Source of the DNA: Gimesia alba
Lineage (GTDB): Bacteria; Planctomycetota; Planctomycetia; Planctomycetales; Planctomycetaceae
DNA length: 64,000 nt
NCBI RefSeq assembly: GCF_007744675.1
Contig: NZ_CP036269.1
Location: 7,447,917-7,511,916 of the forward strand
Direction of reading: 5' to 3'
The first letter of the stretch is position 1; the number at the start of each line of letters is the position of its first letter. The notes under the pieces are model-generated. The model made no database searches and was not told the origin of the DNA. It saw only the letters and a list, made by a program, of their open reading frames with translations. Made by a program: the position numbers and the translations under genes. Below are positions 19,701 to 25,583 of this stretch, in pieces.

Positions 19701-19876
19701 CCGATTTGAATGATTCCGTGGGTTCGTTGCGCGTGTTGCGTGGCGGGTCGTGGTGCTACCTTGCCGGCAACTGTCGGTCCGCGTACCGCTACAGGATCTC
19801 ACCCGACATCAGGTTCAACACAATTGGTTTTCGATTGTGCCGTATGATTGTTTCCCCCGAGTCGTCCTCATCTTAA
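16733..19876 (+). CDS. DGR target: NACHT-like STAND ATPase with C-terminal FGE/C-type-lectin domain
   Basis: 1047 residues from the ATG at 16733; a TTG six codons earlier is an alternative and neither has a strong ribosome site. Residues 1-285 match no family I know. Walker A is E295-T302 (EDAGCGKT) and the NACHT-like Walker B is V379-D387 (VVLILDSLD), followed by VIVTSRYY. Helical segments run to about 740. From about 751 to the end is an FGE-sulfatase fold (a C-type-lectin-like fold): MGSAPDIGHESERPRHRV, LPTETQWEFSCRAG, FGFWHMHGNVWEWCQDG, and the terminal RGGSW to GFRLCR segment, which is the variable repeat. Diversified positions are C1008, Y1009, L1010, G1012, Y1020, I1022, S1023, I1026 and F1028. 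It likely senses a ligand through the variable lectin face and signals via NTP-driven assembly; the output domain is unknown. Confidence 0.85.
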   Translation: MGKLTLCFNKIVDEQYEWVDAKFTHSGVLEAVKSESRLKFEPRIDDTIDFSPKARTEKVGKLSTGFAALLIFFLEAKIWSLQPADKIQGNANEEQKFSLTAKYLKKLKKTSKKTLSAKFGAGLWQPRFLGCIKNAETNDVRTIVSQITEFDSNNEKRASLNQNLLNPRNLTIQIDGKTTNKKSDIQSIINWIKKSSNLNKEDLEETNEIDAILNRYCKRICDLWDEAYDSKNDDDRIDRFIEPHYGLSPDRPFNKVIGPDANRDDRHQSIYEHVDGTGEEPLFRLLEAPLLCITEDAGCGKTVLSRHLEMKYSTTEWQQQFFEGRPCLAVLWSQHWPGTSKKYGLTVRKALIRRLKELLPDDKHQAKTVVDVALREGRVVLILDSLDQATTKSRRLLDQFLNGGKEVPNCRVIVTSRYYAVFPQSEKIFRDQRWRFARIEPFTRQQQDEYFSDFEEEQRTILNEMVPDWEMLADQLQVPEVLRLVREQVERHILGKPVEPFRRRGDLYWTAAKRMLQRALKKSNKEWTGDFRAEHIDDLKRIICTTAYVMLQKKCLRYAVPDEETGVDVADIRIEVLNRCSKVINDASWSNYWEVLEDTELTDRGLLEARGEQILGFRSLKSMEFYVGLYLARYLPLEDIDELKQTISKEHWNWAWRFALEMKKEVGAQKDSVLYHAVKLLFARPESATRPTELMYHAWPLLGEAWGGPEPEPGWNVDESRPPLKSGKEILEEFRDGADRALELMAFQKCPPEGWEHPHDRDSHEFFMGSAPDIGHESERPRHRVRMPTFEMQTTTVTREQYRLFDPQLEVKESDCFEKYAKEDHCPVICASWYDAILFACWLGIEYALPTETQWEFSCRAGHDGERDLFSLANKTNVEKISTQQVNFNPTWDAEDSRDDAADNKYRQCTVPVSGNGDSVTDDFVPNAFGFWHMHGNVWEWCQDGYSSDFYLDRIIRQLPQQEIHVAKSATRVQKLEMIETQADKMTFTADLNDSVGSLRVLRGGSWCYLAGNCRSAYRYRISPDIRFNTIGFRLCRMIVSPESSSS
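19716..19864 (+). repeat. DGR variable repeat (VR)
   Basis: It aligns without gaps to the template at 20295-20443 (offset 579). From W1007 to the ACA codon, 12 template adenines are replaced in VR, plus one C-to-T. The last part (from about 19841) shows non-A differences as expected where the homing-initiation sequence differs between copies. VR encodes the ligand face of the FGE domain. Confidence 0.92.
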
Positions 19877-19914
19877 TGAACTCTGTATCTCTGTACTCTG
19901 AACTCTATGGGGGT

Positions 19915-19933
19915 CTGGGGGCAAAGCCCCCAG
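19915..19933 (+). other. Perfect hairpin downstream of VR, possible homing cruciform
   Basis: CTGGGGGC-AAA-GCCCCCAG: 8-bp stem and 3-base loop, 50 bases after the VR-matching segment and before avd. In phage BPP-1 a hairpin of similar size downstream of VR aids target recognition. No equivalent follows the template. The lack of a U tract makes it a poor terminator. Confidence 0.6.
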
Positions 19934-19946
19934 TCACAATGCGGCC

Positions 19947-20294
19947 ATGAATGTTCCCAAGACACCACTCTTTGTCAAAACACACGACTTTGTTGTCTGG
20001 CTGTTGAAACACACCCAACGATTTCCCAAGTATCTACGGCATAGCTACACGAATCGCCTGGAAGGTGTGGCGTTCGAGTTTGAAGAACTGATCCTGATGG
20101 CGAACACGTTACGTGGTAAACAGCGTCAAGAATTTCTCTCACTCGCCGACGGCAAACTACTCTGCCTACGTGGCCTGCTCCGTTATACAATAGATTTGAC
20201 ATTATTAGGTAGTAATCAATTTCGATTTGCGGCAGAATGTGTTGATGAGCTAGGCCGACTTCTGGGGGCCTGGCAAAAGGGGGCAGACCGCTAA
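19947..20294 (+). CDS. avd: Accessory variability determinant (Avd), four-helix-bundle protein
   Basis: 115 residues, basic and almost entirely helical (FVVWLLKHTQRFPKYLRHSY; LEGVAFEFEELILMANTL; CVDELGRLLGAWQKG), matching the Avd family that forms a ring and binds the reverse transcriptase and template RNA. Length and position between target and template are typical. Its stop codon at 20292-20294 is immediately followed by the template repeat. Together with the RT it is needed for adenine-mutagenic cDNA synthesis. No Shine-Dalgarno is obvious. Confidence 0.85.
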   Translation: MNVPKTPLFVKTHDFVVWLLKHTQRFPKYLRHSYTNRLEGVAFEFEELILMANTLRGKQRQEFLSLADGKLLCLRGLLRYTIDLTLLGSNQFRFAAECVDELGRLLGAWQKGADR

Positions 20295-20443
20295 CCGTGG
20301 GTTCGTTGCGCGTGTTGCGTGGCGGGTCGTGGAACAACAACGCCGACAACTGTCGGTCCGCGTACCGCAACAGGAACACACCCGACAACAGGAACAACAC
20401 AATTGGTTTTCGATTGTGCCGAGTGATTGTTCTCCCCGAATCG
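20295..20443 (+). repeat. DGR template repeat (TR)
   Basis: The non-coding template begins at the base after the avd stop. It contains nine AAC codons in the VR reading phase, the codon that gives the widest amino acid range on A mutagenesis without making stops. The flanking sequence GTGGGTTCGTTGCGCGTGTT is identical in VR. A frame that starts here is an artefact of its kinship to VR. Confidence 0.92.
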
Positions 20444-20595
20444 TTCGTTATGCCAGATGTCGGGTCTGCTGCACCTTGGTGTGTTCTGCACGTCCGGCCT
20501 GTGCCAAGAGGACGACAGGTCTGTTTCCTGTGTACCCATCCCAAAAGAGGGTATGAGAGTGTTTCTTTTTTGAGCGACGGGGCCGAAGCCGCAGC

Positions 20596-20642
20596 GACGG
20601 GCGGGGGCTGGTAGCGTCAGCGAACGTCCCCACCCGTCTTTT
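20596..20642 (+). terminator. Terminator-like hairpin between TR and RT
   Basis: GACGGG-C-GGGG (20596-20606) pairs with CCCC-A-CCCGTC (20628-20638), with opposed single-base mismatch, then TTTT GTTT. It lies just before the RT ribosome site, so it could end or attenuate the TR transcript. Confidence 0.5.
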
Positions 20643-20665
20643 GTTTCTATTGAAAGGTGGACACG

Positions 20666-21742
20666 GTGGCAAAATCCTACGGCAATCTCTGGCCCCAGTT
20701 CGCATCATGGGACAACTTGACACTTGCCTATTGTCGTTGCCGCCGTCGCAAGAGATTCAAACGTGGAGCCATCGCCTTTGATTTCGCATGGGAATCGAAC
20801 TTGCTCACACTTCAGCGCGAACTTGATGATGGAACGTATGAACCCGGACCTTATCGGCACTTCTTCATCTGTGATCCCAAACCTCGTAAAATCAGTGCCG
20901 CCCCCTTCCGCGATCGGATCCTCCACCATGCGATTGTGAATATCCTCGAACCGCTCTATGAGCGGCGGTTCCTTCATGACAGTTATGCCTGCCGCCAGGG
21001 AAAGGGAACGCATCGAGCTCTCGACCGGGCACAGCATTTTCTCCGCCGTCATTCATTTGTCCTGCAAACCGACATTCAGCGGTTCTTTCCGAACGTTGAC
21101 CATGAGATACTGCTTGATTTGCTGAAGCGTACAATCGTCGGTCATCGGCTACTGGACTTGGTTTCGAAAATCGTGGTTTCAGGTGAGGGCATATTCGATG
21201 ATGAGACGCCTCGAACCTGGTTCCCCGGTGATAACCTATTAGATATCCTGCGTCCGACCGGACTGCCGATTGGCAATCTCACCAGTCAGTTTTTTGCCAA
21301 TGTGCTGCTCGATCCGGTTGACCACTTCATCAAGGAGCAACTCCGCATTCCGGGATATGTGCGCTACGCCGATGACCTCTTACTGTTTGCTGACGAGAAA
21401 AAAATCCTGTGGTCGGCGGCTGAAAAGGTTGTCCGTTTTCTGGCTACGTTTCGCCTTCGGTTGCATCCTCAAAAAACAGTCGTACACGCTTCAAGACATG
21501 GCGTGAAATTCCTCGGATTTCGACTGAAACCCAAAGAAAGACGTCTGGCTCAGCAAAGTGTCCGCCGCATGCGGTCTCGACTCCGTCAGCAACAGCGGCT
21601 TTTTTCTGCGGGGGAAATCGATTGTTGCGATGTCAGCCGTTCGCTGCAGGCATGGTTAGCACATTGCCACACCGCCAATACGACTGGTCTGATAAATGAC
21701 CTGCTGCGTGGTGTTCGTTTTCATCGCGGCCCTGGCAACTGA
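20666..21742 (+). CDS. DGR reverse transcriptase
   Basis: 358 residues from GTG at 20666, chosen because GAAAGG lies about 8 nt upstream; the GTG at 20657 would overlap that site. The N-terminus (AKSYGNLWPQFASWDNLTLA) is typical of DGR RTs. G203-Q208 (GNLTSQ) carries the DGR-type motif, and the catalytic Y234-D237 is YADD. Thumb residues follow (LHPQKTVVH, VKFLGFRLKP). It copies TR RNA with frequent errors at adenines and delivers the product to VR. The order target-avd-TR-RT is the standard DGR layout. The frame is intact, so the system looks functional. Confidence 0.93.
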   Translation: MAKSYGNLWPQFASWDNLTLAYCRCRRRKRFKRGAIAFDFAWESNLLTLQRELDDGTYEPGPYRHFFICDPKPRKISAAPFRDRILHHAIVNILEPLYERRFLHDSYACRQGKGTHRALDRAQHFLRRHSFVLQTDIQRFFPNVDHEILLDLLKRTIVGHRLLDLVSKIVVSGEGIFDDETPRTWFPGDNLLDILRPTGLPIGNLTSQFFANVLLDPVDHFIKEQLRIPGYVRYADDLLLFADEKKILWSAAEKVVRFLATFRLRLHPQKTVVHASRHGVKFLGFRLKPKERRLAQQSVRRMRSRLRQQQRLFSAGEIDCCDVSRSLQAWLAHCHTANTTGLINDLLRGVRFHRGPGN

Positions 21743-22013
21743 CTTCATTCCGCTATCGTGCTCTTACGAAATCGCGGAAACTGCAGCGCCTGCGCCTAAG
21801 GGTAGAGACCCCTGGGAAAACGACGTCATTACAAAGGCATCGTACTCCTGGAGCAGTCTCGTCTCCAATGTCTCGTCCAGACATTTATTTAGCAACTGTA
21901 TGCTGAATTTACATCTTGAGCAGATCGCAGGTTTTTCTAAGCGTCCCACAAGGATGTCCGGATAGGACCGGAGGCTTTTTTATTATTTGGCCAATCATTC
22001 AAGGGAGTCAAAT
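21743..22013. other. Intergenic after RT, possible terminator
   Basis: TCCGG-ATAGGA-CCGGA near 21957 is followed by GGCTTTTTTATT, a weak terminator-like element for the DGR. No gene is seen. Confidence 0.35.
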
Positions 22014-22211
22014 ATGTCAATGAATATTTTGGAAAAGGTCAGTTTATGGCTAACGCTGTTCTCAATTTCATTCTGCATTGTTTTTTTATTCAATAACAAC
22101 GTGGAAGGGGCCATTGCCTCGGGGATGACAACAGCCTCGGTTAAAACACCTTTTATGTTGGTTCACCAATGTGTTTGGTCAAAGCTCAAACGAAGTACAA
22201 CAGATCAATAG
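22014..22211 (+). CDS. Small membrane protein
   Basis: 65 residues from the ATG at 22014 with GGGAG 6 nt upstream. One transmembrane helix (WLTLFSISFCIVFLF, about residues 11-26) is followed by a Thr/Ala segment and a basic tail (WSKLKRSTTDQ). No family is recognised. It begins a run of small genes leading to the E1/E2/JAMM cassette. Confidence 0.55.
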   Translation: MSMNILEKVSLWLTLFSISFCIVFLFNNNVEGAIASGMTTASVKTPFMLVHQCVWSKLKRSTTDQ

Positions 22212-22251
22212 CTTCACGTCCCCACGTTGAAAATGAAAGGTTTTATGAATC

Positions 22252-22467
22252 ATGTATACCATCCACGGTTACCACAAAAAAGCGAATTGTGAATATGCGG
22301 GACGCGAAGGGGAAGCGGTCGAAATTTCGTCCGCAGATGGTTCGATTGATCATGCCATTCTCTGTTTTCCCGAATTACAAAAACTTCTTCGATTTCGTCA
22401 ATCGCAGTTGGAAAAGAAAAACGGCTCTTCGCAAAATGTGAACTCTCCAGAATCTAAGAAATCGTAA
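22252..22467 (+). CDS. Small protein of unknown function
   Basis: 71 residues (MYTIHGYHKKANCEYAG, then HAILCFPELQKLLRFRQSQ). Start follows GAAAGG with long spacing. It may be a short beta-strand plus helix fold; two cysteines (in NCEY and LCF). The C-terminus is Ser-rich. Role unknown; position suggests it is in the same unit as the E2-like gene. Confidence 0.5.
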   Translation: MYTIHGYHKKANCEYAGREGEAVEISSADGSIDHAILCFPELQKLLRFRQSQLEKKNGSSQNVNSPESKKS

Positions 22468-22512
22468 CGACCAGCACTCTGAACACCAGAAAACACTCAT
22501 TCCATTTTGACA

Positions 22513-22530
22513 CCAGTCCAGTGGGACTGG
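22513..22530. repeat. Palindrome sharing a 15-mer with 9335-9349
   Basis: CCAGTCC-AGTG-GGACTGG. The 15-mer CCAGTCCAGTGGGAC is the exact reverse complement of 9335-9349. It lies directly upstream of the E2-like gene. Confidence 0.6.
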
Positions 22531-22571
22531 CTTAATCCCAACTACTTTTCCTTACTAACGGAGAACGAATT

Positions 22572-22868
22572 ATGGCTGCTGTGACGAAAAACTATCGTGT
22601 TGACGGGCGTGACGACTACACCCTCACTTACCAAAAGAAATGGAACGGGACGTATGAGATTCATTGTTCCCGTCATCCGCACAACCCACAGAGCCGCAGT
22701 ATGAATGACTGCCACTTGGGTTCCGATGGAAAAGTTTGTGTGGCCAGTGGCAAGGAACCCAGATCTCTCGACAAGGCGAAAGCAATTGGCATGGCATTCG
22801 CCGAAGGCTACAGCCACTACGTCCGCACAGGAATTTTCCCCAATGGTGCCAAACGGGTGAATGTTTAA
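22572..22868 (+). CDS. Small E2-like protein (tentative)
   Basis: 98 residues, with GGAG about 8 nt before the ATG. Residues 30-50 carry HCSRHPHNPQ and NDCHLGSDGKVCVAS, followed by AFAEGYSHYVRTGIFPNG. This order (HPH, then DGxxC, then a helix ending YxxTGxxP) resembles short prokaryotic E2 conjugating enzymes, where the Cys of DGKVC would take the thioester. Its neighbours, a JAMM protease and E1-like enzyme, fit. The match is from memory of motif order only; an unrelated small protein is possible. Confidence 0.45.
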   Translation: MAAVTKNYRVDGRDDYTLTYQKKWNGTYEIHCSRHPHNPQSRSMNDCHLGSDGKVCVASGKEPRSLDKAKAIGMAFAEGYSHYVRTGIFPNGAKRVNV

Positions 22869-22894
22869 TCAAAATCACTTTTCTCGGGTCGTTG

Positions 22895-22923
22895 TTGCAT
22901 CGGGCTAGGTTCCGGCGATGCAA
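22895..22923 (+). promoter_or_regulatory. Hairpin in the leader of the 29-residue peptide gene
   Basis: TTGCATCG (22895-22902) pairs with CGATGCAA (22916-22923). It lies about 45 bases before the peptide start and could stabilise or regulate its mRNA. Confidence 0.4.
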
Positions 22924-22969
22924 TCACGACGGGTCACAACGCGGAACGACATTTAAGAGGGAGATCGCT

Positions 22970-23059
22970 ATGAAATTCGTACTCAATGGGATCGAAGAAC
23001 TTGATTCTGGCACTTTGCACGGTATCGAAGAACTTGACAGCGGCACACTTCACGCGTGA
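22970..23059 (+). CDS. 29-residue peptide with two identical 11-residue units
   Basis: MKFVLN, then GIEELDSGTLH twice, then Ala and stop. GGGAG lies 6 nt upstream. The two unit sequences differ at eight bases in five codons, all synonymous (GGG/GGT, GAT/GAC, TCT/AGC, ACT/ACA, TTG/CTT), so selection has held the peptide constant. A terminator follows directly and the JAMM and E1 genes come next. It may be the substrate of these enzymes, either as a minimal ubiquitin-like tag or as a ribosomally made modified peptide; it has no double Gly tail. It is not long enough for a standard ubiquitin fold. Confidence 0.65.
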   Translation: MKFVLNGIEELDSGTLHGIEELDSGTLHA

Positions 23060-23075
23060 TGCCTAACCTCTGTCT

Positions 23076-23116
23076 ACCGGGGGTCGGCACATTGTGATCG
23101 ATCCCCCGGTTTTTTT
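23076..23116 (+). terminator. Intrinsic terminator after the peptide gene
   Basis: ACCGGGGGTCG pairs with CGATCCCCCGGT (one bulged base), followed by seven T. It would yield a short abundant peptide mRNA with partial read-through into the enzyme genes. Confidence 0.85.
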
Positions 23117-23165
23117 ATCCCAACCAGTCAAGACAAAACAATATTTTATTGGAGAACCTCCCATT

Positions 23166-23822
23166 ATGTTTTATCCCTCACCTCTTTTTCTCCATGATCT
23201 GCCTCAACTTCAGAGAAGCAATCTTCACCTGTTTGCCGAGTCGTCCCCCGTTCATGCACCAAACGAATCTGATGATGATCATGTTGAAGCAGATGATTCG
23301 GAAACCCTAATCCGTCATCGAGAACGGGCGAGTCAAAAAGAAGACCACTCATTCATCATTAACAACAATAATGCAGGTCTCGGTCCCCTTCTGAAGATGA
23401 CACCGTCGGTCTATCAAGAAATTCTGGATGACCTGGTAGAACAGCCGTTTCGCAAAGAGAAAGCGGGAATGTTATTGGGGCCGACTACGGAAGACGATCT
23501 GGTCACTCACTATCTACCAGACAATAACGGTCGATCCACACCTTCTTCATTCACTCTGGACGCAGAAGGCCTCAATAAAAAGTTGCGGAAGCACAAGTCT
23601 GTAGGACTGAATTGCAAAGGCGTTGTTCACGTTCATCCGCCTGGTGTTCTGAGACCCTCCTTCGGGGATCTGACCTATGTCGCCAAGCTGTTCGCCAATC
23701 CGAAGAACAAGGAAGCTACACAAGTCCTGCTGCCAATTGTCTGTAACGGTCGGCTCTATCCCTATCTGATTGACGCTGAACATCCGCAGGAAATAGTGGT
23801 TGCCAGTCTGATTCTAATCTGA
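23166..23822 (+). CDS. JAMM/MPN-domain metalloprotease
   Basis: 218 residues from the ATG at 23166, chosen for GGAG upstream; the longer frame from 23094 would run through the terminator. Residues 155-168 give the full zinc motif H-x-H-x7-S-x2-D (H155, H157, S165, D168), and a Glu in KEKAGMLLGP supplies the usual acid. The first 65 residues are acidic and probably unstructured. JAMM proteins remove ubiquitin-like tags or process such proteins; here it sits just before an E1-like gene. All catalytic residues are present. Confidence 0.85.
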   Translation: MFYPSPLFLHDLPQLQRSNLHLFAESSPVHAPNESDDDHVEADDSETLIRHRERASQKEDHSFIINNNNAGLGPLLKMTPSVYQEILDDLVEQPFRKEKAGMLLGPTTEDDLVTHYLPDNNGRSTPSSFTLDAEGLNKKLRKHKSVGLNCKGVVHVHPPGVLRPSFGDLTYVAKLFANPKNKEATQVLLPIVCNGRLYPYLIDAEHPQEIVVASLILI

Positions 23823-23895
23823 CAGCAACTCGGCGGATTTACTGAACTTCAATTTAAGCACTATCACTATCCTTATTTATTGAAAGTATGAACCA

Positions 23896-24822
23896 ATGCA
23901 ATTTGATCGAATAGAAAACGTCGTTAATATTCCGACTATCCAACTTAAAGAAGTCACCATCGTCGGTGCGGGTGGTTCCGCTCCTCTGATTGAAAATCTG
24001 ACCCGATCTGGTGTGCAACATTGGAAACTGGTCGACCCGGACATTATTGAAAATGTCAATATTTCCCGACAAGGGCATGCTCCCGATGATATCGGGATGT
24101 CGAAAGTCGAAGCGGTTGCCAATAAAATTCGGGCCATCAATCCCGAAACGACTATCGAGTGTTTCCCAATAGATTTTACCATGTTATGCGATGACGAAAT
24201 TCGTGAGTCGTTTGGCGATACCGACCTGTTCATCCTCGCGACCGACAGCTTTGCAGCCCAATCGCGCGGCAATGAAGTTGCCTTGTTACTCAACACTTCA
24301 GCCATCTGGATTGGGCTGTATGCGGGTGGTTTGGGCGGTGAAGTCGTTTTCTGGCACCCTGAATTGGATTGCTGTTTTCGATGTCTCTGTAGTGGTCGTT
24401 ACAAAGCCCAATCGAAAGCGAACGAAGAAGGGCGTTCGCTTGATCCACCGAGTGACGGAGCGACCATATTTGATATCCAACTGCTCGATTCCATCGCCGG
24501 TCATCTCTGTTTAGGGCTCCTCACGCGAGGGAACGACAATCGTTTCGGAAAACTGATCGACCAATTAGGCAACCGTCAATTCATTCAGGTCGGCATTAGT
24601 CCCGGTTTTCGGATCAACGGTAATGATGTCATTCGAAAACATCTGGGAGTCGATGAGAACTGCCAGTCGTGCTTTGCCTGGAACTCCATCGCCTTGAGCG
24701 ATCCTGCCCAAGGCAATGATTATTGTCCCGACTGCGAAAAGTATCGCGGAACACTGTTTCCATCTCTTTCCCATGGTGTCGGATCAATGCGTGTCAGAAC
24801 GGATCAAACCCAGTCTCAATAG
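23896..24822 (+). CDS. E1/ThiF-like adenylyltransferase
   Basis: 308 residues. A Rossmann nucleotide loop GAGGSAP (residues 24-30) is followed by VDPDIIENVNISRQ, MSKVEAVANKI and LATDSFAAQSRGNE, the usual ATP- and Mg-binding elements of E1/ThiF enzymes. Cysteines DCCFRCLCS and later CPDC/CQSC are likely zinc ligands. Such enzymes adenylate a C-terminal carboxylate of a ubiquitin-like protein or of a short peptide (as MccB does in microcin C7). It follows the JAMM gene by 73 bases. Which substrate it uses is not shown; the 29-residue peptide is the nearest candidate. Confidence 0.85.
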   Translation: MQFDRIENVVNIPTIQLKEVTIVGAGGSAPLIENLTRSGVQHWKLVDPDIIENVNISRQGHAPDDIGMSKVEAVANKIRAINPETTIECFPIDFTMLCDDEIRESFGDTDLFILATDSFAAQSRGNEVALLLNTSAIWIGLYAGGLGGEVVFWHPELDCCFRCLCSGRYKAQSKANEEGRSLDPPSDGATIFDIQLLDSIAGHLCLGLLTRGNDNRFGKLIDQLGNRQFIQVGISPGFRINGNDVIRKHLGVDENCQSCFAWNSIALSDPAQGNDYCPDCEKYRGTLFPSLSHGVGSMRVRTDQTQSQ

Positions 24823-24884
24823 ACTTGTTGAACCGATAGGAGCAACTGATCTCCCCCCCCAATGTTCTAAAAGAGGTATTTCTC

Positions 24885-25583
24885 ATGGAATCCATTCTTG
24901 TACTAGGTGCGTTGACCGGTGGAGCCTGGTGGGTTGGAAAACAACTCTATCAGGCAGGCCGATCAGCGAATTCACGCAGAGCACGGCGAAGAGAATCAGC
25001 AGTAGCGGCATCCGAGTATCAGCACCGAGAACGATTGAGTCGCCAGCGTCAAATCAGGGAACACCAACAAAAGCAAGCAGTGAGACAAAGAGGACTTAAC
25101 CGAAAGTACCGAGCACTCCAGGTTGCGTTGTTGCAGATCAATCAAGCCCCCGATTTTCAACGGGCGGCCTCACTTGCGGAAGCGGCTCGTGACATTCCGC
25201 TCGCTTCCCGACAACGGCAGTACCGTCGATTCAGACCGCAGCTGGTCAGGCATTATATACGACGACTCCGCTCGGGGGCCGAAGCTCAACTTTTATTGGA
25301 CTCGCTGACAACTCTTGTTGAAGCACTGGGTATCGCCGGTTTTGAAGCGAGCTATATCCAGCAAGAAGCATCAAGACAGGTGCAGAACCGAAACCGGCAA
25401 CCTGCGGAGAATTATTCTGCCACTCTGGAACGGATGCAGCAGGAGCATACTGACCGAACAGCGGCTCTTAATCAGACTTCGCTTGACCCGGATACCAAAC
25501 AGCAATTATTAGAGGCCCAGAACCAACGGTTGGTGGAATCGCTCATGGAAATGACACTCGGCCAGCAGGGAGAGACAACGTGA
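24885..25583 (+). CDS. Basic coiled-coil protein with N-terminal membrane segment
   Basis: 232 residues with AAGAGG before the ATG. A short hydrophobic N-terminus (SILVLGALTGGAWWVG) is followed by a very Arg/Gln-rich stretch (residues 25-75) and mainly helical remainder. Its stop overlaps the next start (GTGA), so it is coupled to the second coupling ATPase and probably works with it, perhaps as a membrane adaptor. No family is recognised. Confidence 0.7.
   Translation: MESILVLGALTGGAWWVGKQLYQAGRSANSRRARRRESAVAASEYQHRERLSRQRQIREHQQKQAVRQRGLNRKYRALQVALLQINQAPDFQRAASLAEAARDIPLASRQRQYRRFRPQLVRHYIRRLRSGAEAQLLLDSLTTLVEALGIAGFEASYIQQEASRQVQNRNRQPAENYSATLERMQQEHTDRTAALNQTSLDPDTKQQLLEAQNQRLVESLMEMTLGQQGETT

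Noticed and set aside
20297-20614. 105-codon frame over the template repeat
   Set aside because: The protein likeness comes from TR being the template of VR; TR is non-coding.
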